IMG/VR virus record: IMGVR_UViG_3300034682_000392
Coordinates: 1-31,861 of that record
Length of the DNA: 31,861 nt
From: a virus
Strand: one strand, 5' to 3'
The notes beneath the pieces are model-generated. The model was not told the DNA's origin. It did not search any database and was given only the letters and a program-made list of their open reading frames with translations. Shown in pieces: positions 1 through 5,703 of the stretch. A program made the position numbers and the translations under genes. The first letter of the stretch is position 1; the number at the start of each line of letters is the position of its first letter.

Positions 1-237
1 TTACAGTAAACCTTTATCGACTAGTGCTCGACGAGTTGCTTCTACGATGAAGCTAGAAAAATCTCCGCACACATCCCCATTGGCTTTTGCTTTCAAGAAC
101 GCTTCTTCGTAAATGACCGGCACGCGGATCTGCTTTGCTTTAATCGCTAACTCTTTTTTTTCAGACTGCGTTTGGCTCGTTTCTGCCAGTGCTGCCCCGC
201 TTGTTGCTACCGCTAGTTGTGCCCATTTGTCCGTCAT
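1..237 (-). CDS. ParG-like small partition protein (putative)
   Basis: A 78-residue protein encoded just downstream of the ParF-like ATPase. Its size, position and layout fit the centromere-binding partner of type Ib partition systems: a polar N-terminal tail (about residues 1-30) followed by a basic segment with a short strand-like stretch (KQIRVPVIYEE) and helices, as in ribbon-helix-helix proteins. The ATG at 235-237 is chosen because GAGG lies 5 nt upstream; a GTG 6 nt further upstream would overlap that ribosome binding site. By family knowledge such proteins bind the partition site and their own operator and stimulate the ATPase. The assignment rests on context and length; no decisive motif is visible, and an unrelated CopG-like regulator is possible. 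Confidence 0.55.
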   Translation of the reverse strand: MTDKWAQLAVATSGAALAETSQTQSEKKELAIKAKQIRVPVIYEEAFLKAKANGDVCGDFSSFIVEATRRALVDKGLL

Positions 238-271
238 AAACACCTCAAATGTATTTTATTTATATCTGTAA

Positions 272-299
272 GATATCTTAAATGTATATTTAAGATATT
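272..299. repeat. AT-rich inverted repeat between parF-like and parG-like genes
   Basis: Two 12-base arms (272-283 and 288-299) are complementary at 11 of 12 positions around a 4-base spacer. The repeat overlaps the stop codon of the ATPase gene. The arms share an AGATAT/TTAA core with repeats upstream of the partition operon (about 989-1015), so it may be a partition-protein binding site. It has no T-run of its own and is a poor terminator. Confidence 0.5.
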
Positions 300-922
300 G
301 AAAGTGTGCTTTTCAGCTCATCGACTAGCGCCTGCATTTCTATTCCCGCATCGCTATACATTGTCGATGTCATGCCTAAAACGCCAAAGCCTTTTGCCAG
401 CGTGTCAGGGTAGATTCGGCGACGCGGGATGACGGTATTAAGTCTTTCCATGTGATGTGATTTAGCTAAGAAGGCATCTACATCACCGAAATTACGACGC
501 CCTGGATGAGTTCGACAAAAGAGCACTCTGGCTGAAATGTGTTTATCCATGCTCTTGCTGATTTCGCTCAGTATCTGATCGAAGCGTTGCAGCCCGATGA
601 GCTCAGATAAATCATCGTTTGCTGGCACGATCACCAAATCAGCTGCAGCAATCGCGATGCGGTTTAATTCAGAGTCAAACCCGCCGCAGTCGATGAGCAC
701 TAATTTATTTTCACTCTCTCTCAGTGTGCTGATTAGCTCATTTTTGTTGTTGTGCGCCACAACATTAAATCGCCGTTGTTCAGGTCGCAGATTATTAATA
801 ATGGCGAGTGATTTGTGAGTGTCTTGGTCGATGACGACATCGGGTGATAACCCATCCGCGATGTTGACTGCGACCGTTGTCTTCCCTACCCCACCTTTAT
901 TGTGTGCAATTGCAATTAACAT
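290..922 (-). CDS. parF: ParF/ParA-family partition ATPase
   Basis: A 210-residue Walker-type cytoskeletal ATPase of the ParA/MinD superfamily. The N-terminus carries the deviant Walker A motif KGGVGKTT (about residues 9-16), and LVLIDCG (74-80) is the Walker B segment. It lacks the long N-terminal HTH domain of P1 ParA or SopA, so it fits type Ib (ParF-like, about 206 residues). These proteins polymerise on the nucleoid with ATP and segregate low-copy replicons. The start at 922 is preferred over an upstream ATG at 949: it has an AGGGGG ribosome binding site, begins in family style, and lies downstream of the predicted promoter. It is followed by the small ParG-like gene. A partition cassette next to the phage immunity region suggests maintenance as a plasmid. 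Confidence 0.88.
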   Translation of the reverse strand: MLIAIAHNKGGVGKTTVAVNIADGLSPDVVIDQDTHKSLAIINNLRPEQRRFNVVAHNNKNELISTLRESENKLVLIDCGGFDSELNRIAIAAADLVIVPANDDLSELIGLQRFDQILSEISKSMDKHISARVLFCRTHPGRRNFGDVDAFLAKSHHMERLNTVIPRRRIYPDTLAKGFGVLGMTSTMYSDAGIEMQALVDELKSTLSIS

Positions 923-950
923 GATAGCCCCCTGCTGGATGTATGGCATA

Positions 951-1015
951 TATATAAAACATATTCATAAAGTATGCAATAAATACACTAAAGATATTTA
1001 ATAGATATCTATGGA
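951..1015 (-). promoter_or_regulatory. Predicted promoter and repeat-rich operator of the partition operon
   Basis: Reading leftward, TTGCAT (979-974) and TATATA (956-951) are separated by 17 bases and would start transcription about 20 bases before the chosen parF start. Immediately upstream (989-1015) is an AT-rich stretch with repeated ATAGATA and AGATAT units, resembling the inverted repeat at 272-299. Autoregulation by the small partner protein is the usual arrangement in type Ib systems; here it is inferred from position and repeats. Confidence 0.45.
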
Positions 1016-1121
1016 GTATCTATTTTGGGTTTTCTGATTTTGCGTAGTGGCGGGGGAGGGGGTGTAGAGTGGCTAAATTTGCCCATCCCCTCGAAAAGGT
1101 AAAATTAGACATTCAGAGAGT

Positions 1122-1151
1122 ATAAAAAAGGCAACCATTCGGCTGCCTTTT
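1122..1151 (-). terminator. Intrinsic terminator of the leftward small-gene operon
   Basis: An 8-bp stem (1126-1133 with 1144-1151) with a 10-base loop is followed on the minus strand by a T-run (complement of 1122-1129). It lies 24 bases beyond the stop of the 89-residue gene and before the partition promoter, so it separates the two leftward transcription units. Confidence 0.75.
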
Positions 1152-1174
1152 GGTGTGACTGTCACGCTGTGCTT

Positions 1175-1444
1175 TTAATCGTCCAGCATATCTTTAATAT
1201 GTCCATTAAGGCTGCGAATTAAAACTGGGGCATAAGAACGGTTTGTTTCAATCAGCATGGGGACAGCATCATCCAGATCTGAGAAAACATGAGCTTTTTC
1301 GATTTTATCCGTCCAGTATTTTGCCTTCCCATCGCCAGCAGATGATTCAAAATACAGTGTTTCACGAGGTTCGTTCTGTTCGCTTGGCGGGTCTGTTGAT
1401 ATAAGCACAAAAGCCCCCGTGATTTTCTCTGCAGTAGGTTGCAT
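1175..1444 (-). CDS. Hypothetical 89-residue protein
   Basis: Last gene of a leftward operon. Its ATG overlaps the stop codon of the 50-codon gene upstream (TAATG), so the two are probably translationally coupled. The protein is acidic overall and soluble, with no membrane segment or signal peptide. It has an N-terminal part ending in a strand-like region (ITGAFVLIST), a charged middle with aromatic residues (KYWTDKIEKAHVF), and a C-terminal helix. I do not recognise a family. A strong terminator follows directly. Probable regulation is by the phage repressor through the operator at 2322-2334. Confidence 0.6.
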   Translation of the reverse strand: MQPTAEKITGAFVLISTDPPSEQNEPRETLYFESSAGDGKAKYWTDKIEKAHVFSDLDDAVPMLIETNRSYAPVLIRSLNGHIKDMLDD

Positions 1445-1596
1445 TATTTTGCCCCACAGCGACGTCTAAGAGCTGGACGATATACACGCTCAGACCAGCT
1501 AAATGTCTTGGTTTGTTCGTTGCCTGTTGAATGTGTTTGCTTCCTTCCGGCCATGGCCAGAGAGGTCATTAAAGATGAATAACTGCCATTTTTCAT
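1444..1596 (-). CDS. Hypothetical small basic protein (50 residues)
   Basis: A short frame with an excellent ribosome binding site (AGGAG, about 7 bases before the ATG at 1594-1596) and a stop that overlaps the next gene's start as TAATG. The product has 50 residues, is rich in Arg, Lys, Ser and Thr, and has a basic C-terminus (LRRRCGAK). It fills what would otherwise be a gap between the LuxR-like gene and the 89-residue gene, which supports it as part of the same operon. No family is recognised; a nucleic-acid-binding micro-protein would fit its composition but is only a guess. Confidence 0.6.
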   Translation of the reverse strand: MKNGSYSSLMTSLAMAGRKQTHSTGNEQTKTFSWSERVYRPALRRRCGAK

Positions 1597-1626
1597 CTGG
1601 TTCTCCTTTGCTGGGTGGTTAACTAA

Positions 1627-2004
1627 TTAGGCTTCTACTTCTCTGCCGCCAGCGCCACTGCGAAGGCGCATTTGTACGCTTGGAATTCTTCCGCCACGGG
1701 TCGGCGTTCTGGTGCGGCGAGCGTCATCCATATGCTGCAAACTCATAAAGCAAATGATCATACAAAGCGTTCGCATGATGCCTAGTTGAAATGCTCGGCT
1801 AATGGCATGCGGTAGCGTGTTAGCTGCTAGCTTGCGGCGTATATCCATTTCGACTTGTGTTAACTGCGCTAATGACAATGCATGCGCTTCCCGAATTACT
1901 TGCTGTGTCTCACCCTCGCCGATCCGCAATAGCACGTCAGATTCAAGTGGTGTTAGCGATGAATGGTCATCAATCATTACTTCCTTGCCAATGATGTATG
2001 TCAT
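1627..2004 (-). CDS. LuxR/GerE-type helix-turn-helix phage protein
   Basis: A 125-residue protein. Residues about 17-75 resemble the LuxR C-terminal HTH: LTPLESDVLLRIGEG opens the domain and DIRRKLAANTLPHAISRA matches the usual end of the recognition-helix module. There is no receiver or autoinducer domain. After the HTH comes a short hydrophobic stretch (77-89, MRTLCMIICFMSL), then an Arg-rich tail. Similar short proteins with an HTH, a hydrophobic patch and a basic tail occur in phages and plasmids, usually as unassigned regulators. Its start is 2 bases after the stop of the upstream 90-residue gene, so the two form one operon. Target genes are unknown. Confidence 0.7.
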   Translation of the reverse strand: MTYIIGKEVMIDDHSSLTPLESDVLLRIGEGETQQVIREAHALSLAQLTQVEMDIRRKLAANTLPHAISRAFQLGIMRTLCMIICFMSLQHMDDARRTRTPTRGGRIPSVQMRLRSGAGGREVEA

Positions 2005-2006
2005 TT

Positions 2007-2279
2007 TTACTCTCGATCCATGTTGATAAATGTTTCTGCGATGTCCTCTCCAATTACTTGCGCCATCGCTGCCATTTCTTGCATTGCATTGGTCAGTTGC
2101 TGGATTTTTTCCATATTGACTGGCGTTTGATGTATCAGCTCTTGCGTCTGTATTAGCATCGACTCTATAGCAGTTAGAAAGCTGCGGTTTTGATGCACTT
2201 TTTTCTGTATTTCACATCGCGCCCGAAAGATAGCCAGTGAGTTATCTTTATCACTGACTATCTGAACATTGTTATTCAA
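2007..2279 (-). CDS. Hypothetical helical 90-residue protein
   Basis: First gene of the leftward operon. It probably starts at TTG (2279) with GGAG 8 bases upstream. The product looks almost entirely helical, rich in Gln, Met and Ile, and likely to form coiled coils (residues about 25-80: repeated IQ, LIQ and MAAMAQ patterns). No domain is recognised. The operator at 2322-2334 lies in its presumed promoter, so it should be silent in the lysogen if the repressor binds there. Confidence 0.6.
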   Translation of the reverse strand: MNNNVQIVSDKDNSLAIFRARCEIQKKVHQNRSFLTAIESMLIQTQELIHQTPVNMEKIQQLTNAMQEMAAMAQVIGEDIAETFINMDRE

Positions 2280-2317
2280 TTGTAAACTCTCCGTGGTTTT
2301 TTATTCTCTGTGTGTAA

Positions 2318-2348
2318 ATTATCACTTTAAGTGATCAGTAGGCCGCAA
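2318..2348 (-). promoter_or_regulatory. Predicted leftward promoter with a repressor-type operator
   Basis: A perfect TCAC-N5-GTGA palindrome at 2322-2334 matches the operators between repressor and cro. Reading leftward, TTGCGG (2348-2343) and TGATAA (2324-2319) are spaced 18 bases apart, and the operator lies between and over the -10. Binding would block RNA polymerase for the operon at 2279-1175. Confidence 0.55.
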
Positions 2349-2378
2349 TAAAACGGGCCGTAGCCCGTTTAGGTATTT
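2347..2378. terminator. Terminator after the repressor gene
   Basis: An 8-bp stem (2351-2358 with 2363-2370) with a CGTA loop is followed by TTTTATT on the minus strand and by AGGTATTTTTTT on the plus strand. It sits directly after the repressor stop codon and insulates the leftward operon from repressor transcription. Confidence 0.75.
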
Positions 2379-2380
2379 TT

Positions 2381-3010
2381 TTAGAAATTTCGCAAGGCGT
2401 TTATCACTCTGCCAATAATTTTTGGATATAAATCATCGGCTAGCAGTGTGATGTCAGGGTAAAAACCAGTTTGATTGTTCGATGTTATTTTCAATAAATG
2501 TTCATCATCGGTATGCGTGATGCGCCGAACCAGTAGTGCGCCATTGTTATCAATCGCATAAATTTTATCGGGAGAAATATCTTGTTCGCTAATATCGATA
2601 ACAATCACTTCTCCCTCTTCAATGTCACCCTTTAACCCCTGATCTGGCATGCGCGTAGTGACCAGATGCTCTGAGTTAATCATGCGGTCGTCCAGTAACG
2701 AACGGTGTAACCCGAGCAGTTCGTAGCTGTGTTTCAAGCCAGTTGGATAAATCAAATCATCCGTTAGTCCAGCCAGATAAGCAGGGTGTTTTTTATATTG
2801 CTGTGAGATTTCAAAAAATGTGTATGTCACGGGCACTCGCGCCCCCGTTTCCCACATACCAATTCGGCTTTTAACCGGCGGGTTATGTGCCGGATATAGT
2901 GCAATTGCCGCTTCTCTTAGCCCATGGAAAAGATCTTTCCGAGCCAAATGCAGGCGATTTGCAACCAGCTGTCGCCATTCTTCTTCTGTCGGAATTGATG
3001 ATTTAGACAT
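2381..3010 (-). CDS. CI-like repressor with degenerate S24 peptidase-like domain
   Basis: A 209-residue protein. The N-terminal part (about 10-85) looks like a DNA-binding HTH domain of phage repressors. The C-terminal part (about 115-205) aligns by pattern with the LexA/CI S24 domain: an acidic loop and IVID strand, KIYAIDNNGALLVRRI, and a final GRVI strand. Where the family has Gly-Asp-Ser-Met this protein has Pro-Asp-Gln-Gly (122-125), and the usual catalytic Lys is Arg162. No Ala-Gly cleavage site is visible in the linker. I infer a maintenance repressor that probably cannot self-cleave with RecA. It is divergent from cro, with three operators between them. Confidence 0.82.
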   Translation of the reverse strand: MSKSSIPTEEEWRQLVANRLHLARKDLFHGLREAAIALYPAHNPPVKSRIGMWETGARVPVTYTFFEISQQYKKHPAYLAGLTDDLIYPTGLKHSYELLGLHRSLLDDRMINSEHLVTTRMPDQGLKGDIEEGEVIVIDISEQDISPDKIYAIDNNGALLVRRITHTDDEHLLKITSNNQTGFYPDITLLADDLYPKIIGRVINALRNF

Positions 3011-3045
3011 TACTAATTAACCCAATGGGTAGATTTTATTAATTA

Positions 3046-3128
3046 TTGTCAAATTATCACACGCCGTGAATACATCAAGGAAAAAGTGGAAATTGTCACG
3101 AGCTGTGATATTTTACACTTTAGGTGTA
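3046..3128. promoter_or_regulatory. Immunity operator region: three 13-bp operators
   Basis: Three palindromes with the same geometry lie between the repressor and cro: TCAC-N5-GTGA at 3057-3069 and 3096-3108, and ACAC-N5-GTGT at 3115-3127 (flanked by a T:A pair). Centres are at 3063, 3102 and 3121. TTGTCA occurs at 3046-3051 and 3094-3099 as possible rightward -35 boxes, and the complement of 3048-3053 is TTGACA for leftward transcription. This is the expected PRM/PR switch; exact -10 elements are unclear. Confidence 0.7.
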
Positions 3129-3143
3129 CAAAAGGGGCTTTGC

Positions 3144-3374
3144 GTGAACTTCAAACAGTGGGTTGAAAAGAACTATATCGATGCAGGACGCACACAAATT
3201 GATGCCGCTAAAGATTTAGGTCTTTTGCCGACTACGGTAAATCAATACATGAATTTAAAGCGCTTCCCGTTGATTGAAGGCCAAAGCCAATTAGAGGCTC
3301 ACTGCGAAGGGCTCGATTTATCCCAGTGGCGCAATGAATATCTGGCTGAAAAAAAGAGGAAATCCGCTGCATGA
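3144..3374 (+). CDS. Cro-like helix-turn-helix regulator
   Basis: A 76-residue HTH protein divergent from the repressor. The GTG at 3144 is chosen because it has AGGGG about 7 bases upstream; the longer frame from 3066 would begin inside an operator. The HTH is visible at about residues 14-40 (RTQIDAAKDLGLLPTTVNQYM), in which helix 2 and the recognition helix follow the pattern of Cro and YdaS-like regulators. The tail is basic (AEKKRKSAA). It should bind the three upstream operators and repress the lysogenic promoter during lytic growth. Its stop overlaps the start of the next gene (ATGA), so it leads the early rightward operon. Confidence 0.75.
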   Translation: MNFKQWVEKNYIDAGRTQIDAAKDLGLLPTTVNQYMNLKRFPLIEGQSQLEAHCEGLDLSQWRNEYLAEKKRKSAA

Positions 3375-3787
3375 TCCTCGTTGTTATTGGAAATCAGCAG
3401 AGTGCTGAACAATTTACGGATGAACTGGTGACATCGTTTAGCGGTCGAGTTCAACGTCTGAGTGCTAGTCATATAAAAGATATCGATTCACGCATAGCGT
3501 ACTTATCCCGATTTATGACCGGTCATATAAAACACTCGCTGTTTTTGACTGTGTTACCAACGATTTCAACGCCCGAAGAAATCGATTTTTTGCGCTCACA
3601 CGGTGCTTATGTCGCGCACGTTCATGGGCCCATGTCAGCCGCCCATAATCAAATCCGAATTTTACACACTGATTTGATTGTTAAGTTAAACGCTAAGAAA
3701 GCGCCTCCGCATGTGTTTGATGCAGATGAAGTGTTTTCTGAGTTGCTGCGTCGTCATCGCTCTTTAAAAAAATATTGTTCTGTGTAG
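3371..3787 (+). CDS. Hypothetical early protein, possible alpha/beta fold
   Basis: A 138-residue protein overlapping the cro stop by ATGA. It begins with a strand-like ILVVIGN followed by a helix, and has later alternations of strand (LFLTVLPTI, YVAHVHGP, LIVKL) and helix, suggesting a Rossmann-like or nucleotide-kinase-like fold. The loop after the first strand (GNQQSAEQ) lacks the Lys-Ser/Thr of a P-loop, so it is not an active P-loop kinase. No family is recognised with confidence. It lies where lambdoid phages carry early regulators and replication genes. Confidence 0.6.
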   Translation: MILVVIGNQQSAEQFTDELVTSFSGRVQRLSASHIKDIDSRIAYLSRFMTGHIKHSLFLTVLPTISTPEEIDFLRSHGAYVAHVHGPMSAAHNQIRILHTDLIVKLNAKKAPPHVFDADEVFSELLRRHRSLKKYCSV

Positions 3788-3795
3788 GAGGTTGT

Positions 3796-4095
3796 ATGAC
3801 TGTTCATATCCCCATGACCAACGAGCAGTTATCAATATCAATTGCATGTCAGCGCCGCGCAAGTCACGAACTCAACCTTGTTAAGACAAAACAAAAAACA
3901 GATTGGCAGCTCAGACAGGAAATTTCTGCAATGTCTGAGGGGTTTGAAAAAGATGAGTTCCGTCGCTGGTTGAATCATTTTCGCCACATTATCAACCCCA
4001 CGCAGCCACCAGAGTCAAAATCTCTGAATAGTAATGATGGGAAAAAGAAAAGAAGAAAAAAACAACCACGCTATGACGGTAGGAGTCGTTCTTGA
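3796..4095 (+). CDS. Hypothetical basic early protein
   Basis: A 99-residue protein starting at 3796, with AGGAGG placed well upstream. The N-terminal two thirds is helical and mixed in charge; the C-terminal 25 residues are very basic (KKKRRKKQPR), typical of RNA- or DNA-binding tails. Position after cro recalls small early regulators such as N-like antiterminators, but I see no nut-type sites and make no claim. Its stop overlaps the start of the next gene. Confidence 0.6.
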   Translation: MTVHIPMTNEQLSISIACQRRASHELNLVKTKQKTDWQLRQEISAMSEGFEKDEFRRWLNHFRHIINPTQPPESKSLNSNDGKKKRRKKQPRYDGRSRS

Positions 4096-4499
4096 CGCTC
4101 GATAACGCACTTGAGCTGTGGGCCAGATGGGTTGTCAGTGGTGGCCATGAGCAACGCGGTTTTCAATCAGTGATCCACATGATGATGGTCACTCAGTGCG
4201 TGTTTTCCGGCGGTGGTAAGCCCGCTGGCATTCAGGGTGACGGTATCGAGGCTGACATTGAATCTGCTTTGCTGGCATTACGGCAAGTTGATATGCCCGC
4301 TGCGGATGCGGTGCGCGTTGAGTATATGCGCCAAGGCACTCAGTTGCAGAAGGCAATGTCATTGCAGCTGACATTGCGAACATATCGGAAACATTTACAA
4401 AAAGGGCGCGCCGCCCTGTTACGACATTTGGCAGAACGTCGTGGCGGACAGTGGGCGGTGCTCTTTCACTTATCCACAAAAAAACTGAATAAGGTGTGA
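4092..4499 (+). CDS. Putative Q-like late antitermination protein
   Basis: A 135-residue protein starting at TTG (4092), overlapping the previous stop, with AGGAG 7 bases upstream. The N-terminal segment ALELWARWVVSGG and the later helical region with an HTH resembling sigma-70 region 4 (about residues 85-120, ending RTYRKHLQKGRAALLRHL) follow the pattern of the phage antitermination Q family (Phage_antitermQ type). Such proteins load on RNA polymerase paused near the late promoter and let it pass terminators. A promoter-terminator pair of the right kind is present at 10142-10282. Unlike lambda Q it is not adjacent to the late promoter; about 5.6 kb separate them. Confidence 0.5.
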   Translation: MTLDNALELWARWVVSGGHEQRGFQSVIHMMMVTQCVFSGGGKPAGIQGDGIEADIESALLALRQVDMPAADAVRVEYMRQGTQLQKAMSLQLTLRTYRKHLQKGRAALLRHLAERRGGQWAVLFHLSTKKLNKV

Positions 4500-4501
4500 T
4501 T

Positions 4502-4681
4502 ATGTTTATCGCTACCCAGCCTGAACTCCCTGTTCGTGACATGCAACTGGCTACGGCCTATCTGAAATACCTCAGTTTTAAATTGGTCCGTGGTGCTTGG
4601 CTGAAAGGCCAGCACCATGGTGCTGAAATTCGAATTACGCCAAACGGCACTGCCAAAATAAAAATTGGTAAGCACGTATGA
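4502..4681 (+). CDS. Hypothetical 59-residue protein
   Basis: A small protein with start ATG at 4502, AAGGTG upstream, and a stop overlapping the next start as ATGA. It has a helix (RDMQLATAYLKYLSFKLV) followed by two strand-like segments (GAEIRITPNGTAKIKIG), suggesting a compact alpha/beta mini-domain. No family is recognised. Its operon position implies early expression. Confidence 0.55.
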   Translation: MFIATQPELPVRDMQLATAYLKYLSFKLVRGAWLKGQHHGAEIRITPNGTAKIKIGKHV

Positions 4682-5043
4682 CCCCAGAAGAAAAGCTGCA
4701 GCGCAAGCGGGAAAAAGCCGCAGAACGCAAACGGAATCAGCGTCTGCGGGAAGCTGAACAAAATGCAGAGCAAATCATCGTCACGCTTGAGCCTATCGAG
4801 CAGCAACGCGCTGCTGAGTTGTGCCGCGTTCGGGCTGTTATCGGTGAGCCGTATTCGCTCGATGAGTATCTCAGCACACTGATCGCCCGCGATTGGGATC
4901 GCTGGCAGAAAGAGAAAGCTGATTTAGAAAAGCGGGGCAATTGCCCGAAGTGTAACTCGCCATTGCCGGAAGGGTGTGGCGGTTTATGGAAAGGTGAAAC
5001 GGCCTGCTATCGAACACACCAGATCAAGGAACTGCAGCTATGA
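4678..5043 (+). CDS. Hypothetical protein with N-terminal coiled coil and zinc-ribbon-like motif
   Basis: A 121-residue protein. Residues 1-35 are extremely rich in Lys, Arg, Glu and Gln (coiled coil). The middle is amphipathic helix, and the C-terminus has CPKC (about 94-97) followed by GC and ACY, which could chelate zinc. Both ends are translationally coupled to neighbours (ATGA overlaps). The combination suggests nucleic-acid binding, but I recognise no family. Confidence 0.6.
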   Translation: MTPEEKLQRKREKAAERKRNQRLREAEQNAEQIIVTLEPIEQQRAAELCRVRAVIGEPYSLDEYLSTLIARDWDRWQKEKADLEKRGNCPKCNSPLPEGCGGLWKGETACYRTHQIKELQL

Positions 5044-5507
5044 GATTAAGCCACCGCTTCAAAGTCGCGAGTAAGAAAAAGGGGGGCATGGCTGCATGTC
5101 GCCGGCGCTACTGCTGGATAAAAAAATACTGTGGCTATATTGAAAGCACTATTGACGAGACTAATCGCCGTGAGATCCCTGAACCGATAGCCGAACCATT
5201 GCCGGCTGTTGGTGTAGATCATGGTGGCTATCAATCACCTGAAGTTTTGGATCTTAATTGTTACCCGTTATTAAAGGGAGAAGTAGTTTTACATGTTGAA
5301 CCAAAATTATCGCTTCAATCCTTTCTAAAAACGCTGCCTGCGCCGCCAACGGCACCATTACTACCGAAACACGAAAGATACATATCTATGGGATGTGTTA
5401 AAGATGTTTTAAATGTATCTGAACCAGCAAAAAAAACGGTAACACAAAAAATGGCGGGCTTTATAACTTCACTAACTAATCGTGTTCGTGGGGTGTTTAA
5501 TGCCTGA
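5040..5507 (+). CDS. Hypothetical 155-residue protein
   Basis: It starts with a strongly basic, Cys-containing segment (residues 1-35: Lys-Lys-Gly-Gly, Arg-Arg-Arg-Tyr-Cys-Trp), followed by a Pro-rich acidic middle (about 44-110) that looks disordered, and a C-terminal amphipathic helix (about 130-155). Genes on both sides overlap it by a few bases. No domain is recognised. A basic head plus disordered linker would suit a protein that brings a nucleic acid and a partner together; this is a guess from composition. Confidence 0.5.
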   Translation: MRLSHRFKVASKKKGGMAACRRRYCWIKKYCGYIESTIDETNRREIPEPIAEPLPAVGVDHGGYQSPEVLDLNCYPLLKGEVVLHVEPKLSLQSFLKTLPAPPTAPLLPKHERYISMGCVKDVLNVSEPAKKTVTQKMAGFITSLTNRVRGVFNA

Positions 5508-5703
5508 TCCCGTGTTGTCTGGAAACCATTATTCTGTGTGGAAAACGCGACACGGTGGCCTGTCTGTTGACTGCAACGACCCCATGAAAGCGTTGCATGA
5601 AATGGCCTATGAGCTGTATGAAACGAAACTGAAACTGGTTAATCAGATCGCGCTGAATGTTGCGCTGGAATTGGATTTGCAACATGCCCCGCACAGTTCG
5701 TGA
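5500..5703 (+). CDS. Hypothetical 67-residue protein upstream of the integrase
   Basis: Start ATG at 5500 overlaps the previous stop; its 3' end overlaps the integrase start by 20 bases. A short N-terminal strand region (HYSVWKTRHGGLSVDC) is followed by a helix (MKALHEMAYELYETKLKLVNQIALN). Position directly before int is where an excisionase often sits, but the sequence shows no winged-helix or MerR-type motif, so I do not call it Xis. Confidence 0.5.
   Translation: MPDPVLSGNHYSVWKTRHGGLSVDCNDPMKALHEMAYELYETKLKLVNQIALNVALELDLQHAPHSS

Noticed and set aside
1-3010. Protelomerase (linear N15-type phage-plasmid)
   Set aside because: No TelN-like gene or telomere palindrome is within the window; it may lie outside, so a linear plasmid form is neither supported nor excluded.
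3066-3143. Upstream GTG start for the Cro-like protein
   Set aside because: The start lies inside an operator palindrome and the extra 26 codons run through the other operators; GTG 3144 has a proper ribosome binding site.
3371-3787. P-loop nucleotide kinase
   Set aside because: The loop after the first strand has no Gly-Lys-Ser/Thr, so the P-loop needed for catalysis is absent.
5500-5703. Excisionase upstream of int
   Set aside because: Position is suggestive, but the sequence shows no winged-helix or MerR-like motif.
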